Origin: Ignavibacteria bacterium
GTDB lineage: Bacteria; Bacteroidota; Ignavibacteria; Tepidaquicellales; Tepidaquicellaceae
Assembly: GCA_016709315.1 (NCBI GenBank)
Contig: JADJMZ010000004.1
Span: 243,094-307,093 of the forward strand
Direction: 5' to 3'
Length of the DNA stretch: 64,000 nucleotides
Below are positions 36,628 to 44,841 of the stretch, one piece after another; the stretch's first letter is position 1, and every line of letters begins with the position of its first letter. A program made the translations under genes and the position numbers. Below the pieces are notes generated by a model. It did not search any database, was not told the origin of the DNA, and worked only from the letters and a program-made list of their open reading frames with translations.

Positions 36628-37424
36628 TGCACCGGTAAATGCAATATTACCTGCAATCTTTTTACGAAATTAGAAAATTCCCTGTCCATATCGTGAAGCC
36701 CGCCCTGCCAGCTGAAGAAGAAGAAAAGTATAGCGCTGCCTGACACTGCGATGGACAAAACAATCAGAAAGAGAAAGTTAAAATATGTTGCTCCCGATAA
36801 AAAAATCTGCGCAATGTTTTGAAAATCCTGATACCTGTCAGAGAACTGCGCAATGGTAGTCCCGCCGGCAAAGAAAAATCCCGAAAGCAAAAGAAGAACA
36901 AATCCGTAAAGACCTGAATTTGAATTTGTGTTCATAAGATCAAATTCATAATCGGTTATATCTTCAGGGATTTTTGTATCAAGTTCATGTTTATCAAGAC
37001 CGGAAATATTTTTCAGAGTTTCTATAAGAGATTCGACCTGAAAAGTATTCTGATAACTGTAAATAAAATTTATGGCAATTGCCAGAAGAAGAGTTCCGAC
37101 AAACAAAAGACTGACTGTAATTACTTTCACTTCAAACATAAGCTGTGCATAACAGAAAGTAATTGCAAGCATTGGAATTACGCCGAGACCTAAGCCGACA
37201 AATCTGTTTATCGCAAGTTTGTCTATGATATCTTTTGCAAGACGGATAAAAAGTTTATTTTTTATTTTTCTGCCGTAAGCATTAAAAATTACAGAAAAAC
37301 CCGTGCCTCCGAGAAGCATTCCGAAAAACGGAAGAAAAATCAGCATGGCAAGCACAAGAATAACTTTTAATAAATCAAGATGCTGTGTTGTAGCGGGTAT
37401 AACTAAATTTTCAAGTAAATCCAT
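36612..37424 (-). CDS. N-terminal piece: polytopic membrane protein (frameshifted gene)
   Basis: A 270-residue piece with five membrane segments (about 19-46, 75-96, 99-122, 170-190, 211-237). The loop at 125-168 is acidic. I do not recognise the family. Its final 17 residues after 'SNFVK' look out of frame; one extra A at 36659-36663 leads into the cytochrome piece instead. Together the two give about eight TM helices and a C-terminal cytochrome c. It begins 17 bp downstream of ctaB. Location suggests a role in electron transfer around the ACIII-caa3 complex; this is inference. Confidence 0.7.
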   Translation of the reverse strand: MDLLENLVIPATTQHLDLLKVILVLAMLIFLPFFGMLLGGTGFSVIFNAYGRKIKNKLFIRLAKDIIDKLAINRFVGLGLGVIPMLAITFCYAQLMFEVKVITVSLLFVGTLLLAIAINFIYSYQNTFQVESLIETLKNISGLDKHELDTKIPEDITDYEFDLMNTNSNSGLYGFVLLLLSGFFFAGGTTIAQFSDRYQDFQNIAQIFLSGATYFNFLFLIVLSIAVSGSAILFFFFSWQGGLHDMDREFSNFVKRLQVILHLPVQCFFR

Positions 37425-37441
37425 TTAAAGATCCTGTTAAT

Positions 37442-38293
37442 TTATGATAAAAATAATTTAATAAGTTTGTCTAAAGATAATACTGTAATTACCAGAAGAG
37501 TGAAAATATTTATTCTGATAAACATATTTTTATTCACTTTGCTGTCGCTTGCAGATCTGAGAAATTTAAGTGATTCTGAAAAAAGCCAGACAGATATTAG
37601 CGCAAGAAAAACATTTGAAACATAAAAATTAAGTATTCCGAAAAAATTTATTGACAAAGCCAGAACTATAGTCAGAGTGATCCAGCAGAAAGTAATATTT
37701 TTAAGCTGTCTTTCGGAAAAAACATTTGTCAGTGTAGGAAATCCGCCTTTGTCATAATCCTTTCCGTAGATCAGCAGAAGTATCCAGAAGTGCGGTATCT
37801 GCCAGACAAAAAAGAATGAAGATATCAGTATAATTTTCGGATCAAGAATATCTCCACCGGCGGCAACCCAGCCGGCAAGAGGCGGCAATGCGCCGACAAG
37901 CGATCCGGGAATGATAGCAAGTGAAAATACTTTCTTTAAAGGAGTATAGACTGCATTATACCAGAACATTGTAAATAACCCTATGCTTAATGCCGGTAAA
38001 TTGGATTTCCAGAAAAGCAAAGAACTTCCGGCGATAAGAAATGCTAAAGAGATTATTAATACAGCCGAAGATGAAACCGTTCCTGACGGAATAGGTCTGT
38101 TCTTTGTGCGGTCCATTAAAACATCAGTGTTTCTTTCCTGATAGTGATTCAGAGCAGATGCGCTGCATGCAAGAAGAAAAATTCCGATAACAGGATAAAA
38201 AGAAAATCCTGAAAGACTCTGTGACGCAAGTATATAACCCAGTCCTGTCGTAAAAGCTACAAGGATGGTTATTCTGATCTTAGCAGTTTCCAA
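37442..38293 (-). CDS. ctaB: Protohaem IX farnesyltransferase (haem O synthase)
   Basis: An enzyme with about eight TM segments that adds a farnesyl chain to haem b for the haem-copper oxidase. The prenyl-diphosphate motif is seen in 'NHYQERNTDVLMDRTKNRP'. From TTG at 38293 the protein is 283 residues. The open frame continues upstream for 36 more codons to a TGA (38405-38407), and 'WLKIILETAKIRIT' looks like genuine CtaB sequence across the TTG. That region has no ATG, GTG or further TTG, only two ATT codons at 38396-38401. The true start is therefore uncertain. It follows coxB in the operon. Confidence 0.9.
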   Translation of the reverse strand: METAKIRITILVAFTTGLGYILASQSLSGFSFYPVIGIFLLACSASALNHYQERNTDVLMDRTKNRPIPSGTVSSSAVLIISLAFLIAGSSLLFWKSNLPALSIGLFTMFWYNAVYTPLKKVFSLAIIPGSLVGALPPLAGWVAAGGDILDPKIILISSFFFVWQIPHFWILLLIYGKDYDKGGFPTLTNVFSERQLKNITFCWITLTIVLALSINFFGILNFYVSNVFLALISVWLFSESLKFLRSASDSKVNKNMFIRINIFTLLVITVLSLDKLIKLFLS

Positions 38294-38419
38294 AATGATC
38301 TTAAGCCATTTTGCAAAACCTGATTCAGAAGAAACTTTGTCAGTAGTTTCGTTTACATCAAGTATTAATTCTTTTTTATGTGACGTTGCAGTTTGAATAA
38401 TGCTTCAATTATAATTTAT

Positions 38420-39184
38420 CTATTTCGATTTTAAAGTATCCTGCTTAACGGAATTTGGTTTTATTGTATCCGTTTTTACAGAACCCGTTTTTAAAGTATC
38501 CTTATTTAAAGAATTTACAGCGCCTGTTTTTAAAGTATCTGTTTTCAGTGAATCAGTTTTTACAGGTGTAACTGATTTAGTAGTGTCGGGCGGAGTATAA
38601 TTTTTCCATTCGATAAACTTTTTTTCAGGTATTACAATAACAGGAGCATACATATAAGAGTGGTTAAGTCCGCAGTATTCAGCACAAGCTGCATAATATA
38701 CCTCCGGCTCGTTAGTTCTTATCCAGTAATGATTTACCCTGCCCGGAATTGCGTCTTCTTTAGTCCTGAAAGCAGGGAGATAAAAACTGTGATTCACATC
38801 TATAGATTTAATATCAAATTTTACATTCGTGTTTGCAGGAAGGAACAGTGTGTCGGATTTTTTCTTGTTATCGTATTCAAATGTCCATTTCCACATTTGC
38901 CCTGTAACCGAGACAACCATTGCATCTTTAGGCACATCTCTCATATTTTTAAATCCTGCCCAGCTGACAAAGAACATAATCAGAACTAATATCACCGGAA
39001 TTATAGTCCAGACAATTTCAAGAGTTGTATTGCCTTCAATGTTTTCGGCGACAGGATGCCTTTTTCTGTTGTACTTATAGACAAAGTAAATCATTACAAC
39101 TGTGATGAGTGCAAGCAGGATAATAGAAATTCCCATTATCAGCCAGAATGTTTGATCAACTTGATCAACTATGTTAGGTCTCAT
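38420..39184 (-). CDS. coxB: Cytochrome c oxidase subunit II (CuA), with Lys/Thr repeat tail
   Basis: A 254-residue subunit with two N-terminal TM helices (about 12-34 and 52-75) and a periplasmic cupredoxin domain. The CuA site is complete: 'CAEYCGLNHSYM' supplies two Cys, Glu, His and Met, with the first His in 'VNHSFYLPAFR'. It takes electrons from cytochrome c. After about residue 200 there is an unusual 50-residue tail built from repeats of K-T-D-x-L-K-T-G type, rich in Lys, Thr and Ser. No haem motif is fused, unlike Thermus or Rhodothermus CoxB. The gene sits after subunits I, III and IV instead of before them. Confidence 0.95.
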   Translation of the reverse strand: MRPNIVDQVDQTFWLIMGISIILLALITVVMIYFVYKYNRKRHPVAENIEGNTTLEIVWTIIPVILVLIMFFVSWAGFKNMRDVPKDAMVVSVTGQMWKWTFEYDNKKKSDTLFLPANTNVKFDIKSIDVNHSFYLPAFRTKEDAIPGRVNHYWIRTNEPEVYYAACAEYCGLNHSYMYAPVIVIPEKKFIEWKNYTPPDTTKSVTPVKTDSLKTDTLKTGAVNSLNKDTLKTGSVKTDTIKPNSVKQDTLKSK

Positions 39185-39224
39185 ATTAAATTAAAAACTT
39201 TTTAAAAACAATTATACAATTTAT

Positions 39225-39548
39225 TTAAATTCTGAAAGTCAGATCGAAGAAAGTTAAAATCATAACAACGATAAAAGTAATCATGCATATACCGAGAAAT
39301 ATTTTAAAAACCTTGTTGTCAAATTTAAGGTGCATGAAAAAATTTATCACAAACATTGATTTAACAAGAGCTATAACCAGAGCTACGGTTAATGCTAGAC
39401 TGCCGAGATTGATTCCGGCTACTGCAACAGTAATGGCTGTAAGTGAAAGCAGCCCGATCCATACAAGTATGTTAATCCCGTAACTAGGATGATGCGCTTC
39501 GGCAATATGGCCGTCATTTTGTTCTTCAGTGTGATGATTGTTTTCCAT
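39225..39548 (-). CDS. coxD: Cytochrome c oxidase subunit IV (prokaryotic type)
   Basis: A 107-residue protein with a His-rich N-terminus followed by three TM helices, including 'LVKSMFVINFFMHLKFD', the typical signature of bacterial subunit IV/CtaF. It is a small structural subunit of caa3-type oxidases with no redox centre. It begins 8 bp after coxC and is 40 bp upstream of coxB. Length is normal. Confidence 0.9.
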   Translation of the reverse strand: MENNHHTEEQNDGHIAEAHHPSYGINILVWIGLLSLTAITVAVAGINLGSLALTVALVIALVKSMFVINFFMHLKFDNKVFKIFLGICMITFIVVMILTFFDLTFRI

Positions 39549-39556
39549 AAATAATT

Positions 39557-40195
39557 TTAATGTATTAAATAAAATAACGGGAAAAGGAAAATCCAGATTA
39601 TATCAACAAGGTGCCAGTATAATCCCGAATTCTCAAGTTTCTGAAAATTGCTGCTTGTTATAACATCTTTTTGAATCTGTCTCATTACATAACCTATAAA
39701 AATAAGTCCGACAACGATATGAAGTCCGTGAAGTCCTGTCATTACAAAATAAAGACCAAAGTACATTACTTCTCCTTCTGACATATTCTGTAAAGCCGGA
39801 CCTTTCGGATAAACTCCGTGATGGAATTTAGCTCCCCATTCAAAATATTTATTGACAAGAAAAATAAGTCCGCAAATAACAGTTACCCAAAGAAAAAACA
39901 GTGAAAGCTTTTTATTCTCTTTTTGCAGAGCTACTATTGCAAGAACAACAGTAAGACTGCTTGTAAGAAGGATAACCGTATTGATCGTGCCGAGCAGAAC
40001 ATCGAGTTCAGTTGCGGCGGCGGCAAATCCTTCTGAATAAATGAACCTGTATCCTGCATACAAAATAAATAATCCGCCGAAAAGCAGAATCTCTGTGAAG
40101 AGGAAAAGCCACATCCCCATTTTTGAACCGAAGTCATCCCGGTGAATATGAACTTCCTGAATTTCCTGAACTGATGAATCAGAATTATAACTCAT
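39557..40195 (-). CDS. coxC: Cytochrome c oxidase subunit III
   Basis: A 212-residue protein with five to six TM helices. It has the subunit III signatures 'KMGMWLFLFTEILLFGG' and 'MTGLHGLHIVVGLI', then 'YWHLVDIIWIFLFPLFYL' at the end. It stabilises subunit I and its proton path. ATG follows the coxA stop directly (TAAATG). A strong AGGAGG lies inside the end of coxA at 40207-40212, so coxC has its own ribosome site within the operon. Confidence 0.95.
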   Translation of the reverse strand: MSYNSDSSVQEIQEVHIHRDDFGSKMGMWLFLFTEILLFGGLFILYAGYRFIYSEGFAAAATELDVLLGTINTVILLTSSLTVVLAIVALQKENKKLSLFFLWVTVICGLIFLVNKYFEWGAKFHHGVYPKGPALQNMSEGEVMYFGLYFVMTGLHGLHIVVGLIFIGYVMRQIQKDVITSSNFQKLENSGLYWHLVDIIWIFLFPLFYLIH

Positions 40196-41845
40196 TTATT
40201 TTTTTACCTCCTGTGATTCTGTAATTGAATGATCGTAAGGACCTGTTGTTACTGTAGGAATTTCTTTAAAATTTTCCATTATCGGGGGAGAAGATGTTTT
40301 CCACTCAAGTGTAGTACCGCCCCATGGATTGTCAGGCGCTTTCTTACCTCTTTTTAATGCTATAGCAAGATTGATATACATTATAATTATTCCCGAGACA
40401 AGCACCCATGAACCAACAGTGGCAAAAACATGATATTTCTGAAACTCCGGCAGATAATCATAATATCTTCTCGGCATGCCCAGATAACCCATAATAAACA
40501 TTGGGAAATAGAGCATATTAAATCCTATTCCAATCCACACAGCGGCTGTTTTGGCAACTTTTTCATTATACATCTTTCCGAACATTTTCGGAAACCAGTA
40601 ATGTAGAGCTGCAAAAAATATTATTCCCATTCCTCCGAACATAACATAGTGGAAGTGCGCAACTACAAAATAAGTATCAGTAAGATGGAGATCAGTATTA
40701 AGAGCACCCAGTACAAGTCCAGTTAAACCGCCGATTGAAAAAATAAATATGAAAAGCAAAACATAAAGCATCGGAGCAGTTACTTCAATCGAACCTTTAT
40801 AGAGCGTCGCTACCCAGTTGAATATCTTTATACCTGAAGGAAGCGCTACAAAAAATGTCAGCAGAGAAAAAATAACCCTGGAAGTATCGCTTATACCGCT
40901 TGAAAACATGTGATGTCCCCATACTAAATAACCTACCAGAGCAATTGCCAGACTTGATATTGCTATCGGCACATAACCGAAAATAGTTTTCTTTGAAAAA
41001 GTAGGGATGATCTCGGATACTACACCCATCGCAGGAAGGATCATTATATAAACCGCCGGATGCGAGTATATCCAGAACATGTGCTGATAAAGCAGCGGGT
41101 CACCTCCGAGAGCCGGATCGAATATCCCGATGCCAAATGCTCTTTCAAGAATTATGAGTATAAGCGTAATTCCGATAACCGGAGTTGCAAGCACCTGTAT
41201 CCATGAAGTCGCATATAAAGCCCATGCAAAGAGTGGCATTCTGAACCATGTCATTCCCGGACATCTGAGTCTGTGAATTGTCGTAATAAAATTCAATCCA
41301 GTAAGTATAGTCGCAAATCCCAGAACGAATGCTGCAAACACAGAAAGCGAAACATTCGTAGTGGTTCTTATGCTGTAAGGCACATAAAATGTCCAGCCGG
41401 TATCCATTATTCCTCCCCCTGAAAATAATGAAGTAAGAGCCAGAACTGCGCCTATAACATACAGATACCAGGACAGCAGATTAAGCTTGGGAAACTGTAC
41501 ATCCTGTGCGCCAAGCTGAATCGGCAAAAAGAAATTTCCGAATACTGCCGGCACAGCAGGTATAATGAAAAGAAATATCATTATTACTCCGTGCAGTGTA
41601 AAAAGAGAATTGTAAGTCTGCGGTTTCATGAATGTCTCACCGGGTGTAAGCATCTCAAGACGCATAAAAACGCCTATGGTCATCGCCACCAGAAAGAAAA
41701 ACACCACAGCGAAAAGATACATAATACCAATTCTTTTGTGATCGATAGTCAGCAGCCAGGATAGAATACCTTTGTGTTTTGTCCTGACGTTATAAAAATT
41801 AACTTCAGCCGTCTGAGGTACTGCGGCTATAGTTCCGTTTGCCAT
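40196..41845 (-). CDS. coxA: Cytochrome c oxidase subunit I, A2-type haem-copper oxidase
   Basis: A 549-residue subunit with twelve TM helices that reduces O2 at the haem a3-CuB site and pumps protons. Visible are 'FTLHGVIMIF' (low-spin haem His), 'WIYSHPAVYIMILPAMG' (CuB His and cross-linked Tyr), 'WGHHMF' (two CuB His) and 'VAHFHYVMFGG' (haem a and a3 His). The 'YSHPAVY' form lacks the Glu of A1 enzymes and has the Tyr-Ser pair of the A2 family, as in caa3 of Thermus and Rhodothermus. ATG at 41845 was chosen; an ATG 13 codons upstream would overlap sco. Confidence 0.97.
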   Translation of the reverse strand: MANGTIAAVPQTAEVNFYNVRTKHKGILSWLLTIDHKRIGIMYLFAVVFFFLVAMTIGVFMRLEMLTPGETFMKPQTYNSLFTLHGVIMIFLFIIPAVPAVFGNFFLPIQLGAQDVQFPKLNLLSWYLYVIGAVLALTSLFSGGGIMDTGWTFYVPYSIRTTTNVSLSVFAAFVLGFATILTGLNFITTIHRLRCPGMTWFRMPLFAWALYATSWIQVLATPVIGITLILIILERAFGIGIFDPALGGDPLLYQHMFWIYSHPAVYIMILPAMGVVSEIIPTFSKKTIFGYVPIAISSLAIALVGYLVWGHHMFSSGISDTSRVIFSLLTFFVALPSGIKIFNWVATLYKGSIEVTAPMLYVLLFIFIFSIGGLTGLVLGALNTDLHLTDTYFVVAHFHYVMFGGMGIIFFAALHYWFPKMFGKMYNEKVAKTAAVWIGIGFNMLYFPMFIMGYLGMPRRYYDYLPEFQKYHVFATVGSWVLVSGIIIMYINLAIALKRGKKAPDNPWGGTTLEWKTSSPPIMENFKEIPTVTTGPYDHSITESQEVKK

Positions 41846-41849
41846 ATTA

Positions 41850-42641
41850 TTATATATTAATTTTGTTTTTTTTCTTTTTAACATTTAAAAACACTACGAA
41901 TATTCCGAGAAGCAACAGAATCCCTGCGCCGGCAACTCTGGTCACATTCAGAACATACCTTCTTCCTTCCGGGTCAAAGCTGAAACACATCTTTACTATT
42001 TTACTTATTGAAGGCACCACTTTGCCTTCAGTTGCTTCCGTAACTGCCATTTTAAAATCAAATGGTAAATAATCTGTTCCGTATAAATAACGAACGATTT
42101 TCCCTTCTGGCGAAACAACCATTATTGATGCTCCGTGAATGAAATCATTTCCTTCTCTTTTGAATTTAAATCCAAGCGCATCGGCTGTTCTGCGTATATT
42201 CAGGCTGTCTCCGGTCAGAAATCTCCACGAATCCCCCGGAATTTTTCTTGTAAGCTGATCAATATAATTTTCTTTTTTTTCTGCAGCCATCTGATAACCT
42301 TCATTCTGATCGAAGCTTAAGGTAATAATGTTATAATCTTTTCCCGGCTCTATATCAGTTATGTCAATTGTCTTTGTCATTCCGTTCAGAAGCGGACTGC
42401 ATATTCCGGGACATCTGAAATATACCAGAGAAAATATTGTCGGCTTTGTAATAAGACTTTTTAAATTTACCTGCTGTCCGTATTCATTAATAAGTGTAAT
42501 GTCGGACGGAATTGTCTCGCCAAGTCTTTCGTAAATTCCTATCTCCGGCTTAGCTGTATTTTCGTCCTGTCCGGTCGAAAAACCGGTAATCAAAAAGAAA
42601 AATACACTGAGTAAAAAATAGTTCAATTTAATTTTAATCAT
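41850..42641 (-). CDS. SCO1/SenC-family copper chaperone
   Basis: A 263-residue thioredoxin-fold protein with a signal peptide (1-24) and a C-terminal membrane anchor (about 234-255). The copper-binding 'CPGIC' is near residue 82 and the distal His is in 'FIHGASIMVV'. Sco proteins deliver copper to, or reduce the cysteines of, the CuA site of subunit II. The C-terminal anchor instead of an N-terminal one is a feature seen in some Bacteroidota. It lies 4 bp before coxA. Confidence 0.93.
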   Translation of the reverse strand: MIKIKLNYFLLSVFFFLITGFSTGQDENTAKPEIGIYERLGETIPSDITLINEYGQQVNLKSLITKPTIFSLVYFRCPGICSPLLNGMTKTIDITDIEPGKDYNIITLSFDQNEGYQMAAEKKENYIDQLTRKIPGDSWRFLTGDSLNIRRTADALGFKFKREGNDFIHGASIMVVSPEGKIVRYLYGTDYLPFDFKMAVTEATEGKVVPSISKIVKMCFSFDPEGRRYVLNVTRVAGAGILLLLGIFVVFLNVKKKKNKINI

Positions 42642-42645
42642 TTTA

Positions 42646-43599
42646 TTATGCCCTGCTTTTTGTAAAAAGATTTTTCAGATAAGAATATATCTGATTTATT
42701 TTTTCCGGGCTGAGCTGATAAACAGTTGCTTTAAATCCCTTGTCCAGAGGATCAGTTCCTAAAAATTTTGTAAACTCTTCAGGGCTTTCTTTCCATTTTG
42801 TATTCCCTGCAAGAGAAACCAGAGCTTTGTTCTTATTTGAAACTATTTCATTTAAAATTAATGCTGACGTATCCTTTTTGCTTTTCAAATCATTTTCAAA
42901 TGACTGTACTGCATTGTTCAGATCAGCTTTTAGCGTATCATAATCCAGCATTTCAAGATCTATTGCAAGTCCGAGAGGAATCTGATTTGCCATCTTAACT
43001 CCGTTTTTCAGACTGTATTTATCATCTAACATAACAAGATCTTCCGGAGTATCTTTAGGATAGGAAAGATTAAATGTATGGACGTATTGTATTACTGCGA
43101 ATCTGTCTTCGGGCGGAATTGTACTGAAGCTTGCCATCCCTGTATTCGGGATACCTTCCTGAAGTGTAATATACATCTGAGAAATTTTCGGTCCGTTCTT
43201 CCATAGCTGCGGATTTACAAAGTTCCTCGGCGGCGGATTCAGTGCCGCTCCGGCAGGACCGTTGCCTGCTCCTGTTTCACCATGACAGCTTGCGCAGGAA
43301 GCATTATAAATATCTTTTCCTTTTGCCAGAAGCTCGGGAGTGGGAATGCTTAGTTTCGCAACATCCACAGGAGGTGTAATGCTTCCTTTTTTGAGCGGAA
43401 GAGTTACTCTCATATTTGTATCGGCTGCAAGAAGCTCCTTTGCATAAAATAATTTATTGTAATCAAGTGTCTTTACATACTTTGCTCCGAGAAAGACTAT
43501 GAAAGAAAGTACAAGCAAGTAAAGTATAAAATAAAACTTAGTCAGGTCTCTGAAAAGATTGAAGACATTAAACTTTTTTCCGCTATTATTATGTGACAT
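42646..43599 (-). CDS. Membrane-anchored mono-haem cytochrome c with long C-terminal extension
   Basis: A 317-residue protein. An N-terminal TM anchor (about 17-40) is followed by a cytochrome c domain (about 80-180) with 'CASCHGETGAGNGP', and a likely Met ligand in 'NTGMASFSTIPPEDR'. The last 135 residues are helical, charged and unrelated to a standard cytochrome. Its place after actF suggests it shuttles electrons from ACIII to the oxidase; in some operons ActE sits here. Five bases separate it from sco. Confidence 0.87.
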   Translation of the reverse strand: MSHNNSGKKFNVFNLFRDLTKFYFILYLLVLSFIVFLGAKYVKTLDYNKLFYAKELLAADTNMRVTLPLKKGSITPPVDVAKLSIPTPELLAKGKDIYNASCASCHGETGAGNGPAGAALNPPPRNFVNPQLWKNGPKISQMYITLQEGIPNTGMASFSTIPPEDRFAVIQYVHTFNLSYPKDTPEDLVMLDDKYSLKNGVKMANQIPLGLAIDLEMLDYDTLKADLNNAVQSFENDLKSKKDTSALILNEIVSNKNKALVSLAGNTKWKESPEEFTKFLGTDPLDKGFKATVYQLSPEKINQIYSYLKNLFTKSRA

Positions 43600-43617
43600 A
43601 TTTGTAAAAATTGAAAA

Positions 43618-44790
43618 TTAATTTAAATGAAAATTCAATCCGCTCTCTAACTTCGGATCTCCTACCGGCACTAAGTTTGTCTTAGCAGCTCTTATTCTGA
43701 ATACAGTTATTATAAGTCCGATCGCAAACATCATAAATCCAAGTTCACTCCATCCGAATACAAAACCATCTTTGAAATATGTCGGCATTATTAGCCAGTA
43801 CAGATCATAAAAATGAGCAAGTACAAACCATACTGCCATTTTTGTCAGAAGACCGGGTCTTACTTTTGAACTTCTTGGAAGAAGAATTAAAAACGGTATT
43901 ATAAAATGAACGAACACAAGTCCTATTGAAAAATACGCCCAGCTTCCTTTCATTCTCATAATTATCCAGAATGTCTCTTCAGGAATGTCGGCATACCATA
44001 TCAGCATGTATTGTGAGAATGCTATGTAAGCCCAGAAGATATTGAAAGCAAACATAAATGCTCCGAAACTGTAATAATGATTGTTGCTTAGTCTTTCCGA
44101 AAGATATCCGTTCTCATTCAGTTTGACAGCGAAGAAAGCAGCTACAGCAAATGATACATATAGCGTTCCTGCAAAGTAATAAACCCCGAACATTGTAGAA
44201 TACCAGTGATACTCAAGACTCATCATCCAGTCTATCGCAGTTACTGATATTGTTACTATAAATAAAATAGCGAATATTGCAGAAAGTTTAATACTCTGTC
44301 TTGTCAAAGCAGGATCCTTTGTAACATCCTGTTTTTGTGAATTTCTTATGAAAAGAAAATAAAATGCAAGCCAGATTACAAATATGATTGCAACTCTTAC
44401 TATGAAAAAATTTACATTCAGGTAAGAAGCTTTTGACTGAAGCAAAGGATCGTTTTGTAATGTTTCAGGGTGCGTCCAGTGAAAGAGATCATGCATTCCG
44501 AAGAAAAGAGGAATAACAAGTATGGCAAGCACCGGAATTATTGATGCAAGGAATTCCGATATTCTTCTGAACGGTGTGCTCCACGTTGCGCCTACAAGAT
44601 ACTCAAGAGCTACAAGAGCCAGCGAACCAACGCCGATGCTTACAAGAAACATATACATCCAGAGATAGTCAAAGAACGCTCTTTGTGTATTCACGGCAAA
44701 AGCTAAGATCATTAAAACTAATCCGATTCCAAGTAATCCGAATCCTGCTTTCCCGACTACCGGCGGTAAAGGTTTTTTCTTATAATCCAT
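43618..44790 (-). CDS. actF: Alternative complex III subunit ActF
   Basis: A 390-residue membrane protein with about ten TM helices. It has the ActF/NrfD-like pattern: 'LWMYMFLVSIGVGSLALVALEYLVGATW', 'FHWTHPETLQ', 'DWMMSLEYHWYSTMFGVYYFAG' and 'QYMLIWYADIPEETFWIIMR'. ActF has no cofactor but pairs with ActC and has been suggested to contribute a proton path. It lies between the fused actDE and the cytochrome c gene. Confidence 0.93.
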   Translation of the reverse strand: MDYKKKPLPPVVGKAGFGLLGIGLVLMILAFAVNTQRAFFDYLWMYMFLVSIGVGSLALVALEYLVGATWSTPFRRISEFLASIIPVLAILVIPLFFGMHDLFHWTHPETLQNDPLLQSKASYLNVNFFIVRVAIIFVIWLAFYFLFIRNSQKQDVTKDPALTRQSIKLSAIFAILFIVTISVTAIDWMMSLEYHWYSTMFGVYYFAGTLYVSFAVAAFFAVKLNENGYLSERLSNNHYYSFGAFMFAFNIFWAYIAFSQYMLIWYADIPEETFWIIMRMKGSWAYFSIGLVFVHFIIPFLILLPRSSKVRPGLLTKMAVWFVLAHFYDLYWLIMPTYFKDGFVFGWSELGFMMFAIGLIITVFRIRAAKTNLVPVGDPKLESGLNFHLN

Positions 44791-44841
44791 TATAAATTTT
44801 TTTGTAATGTAAATTGCTTATTCAAATTCTTATTAAAATTG

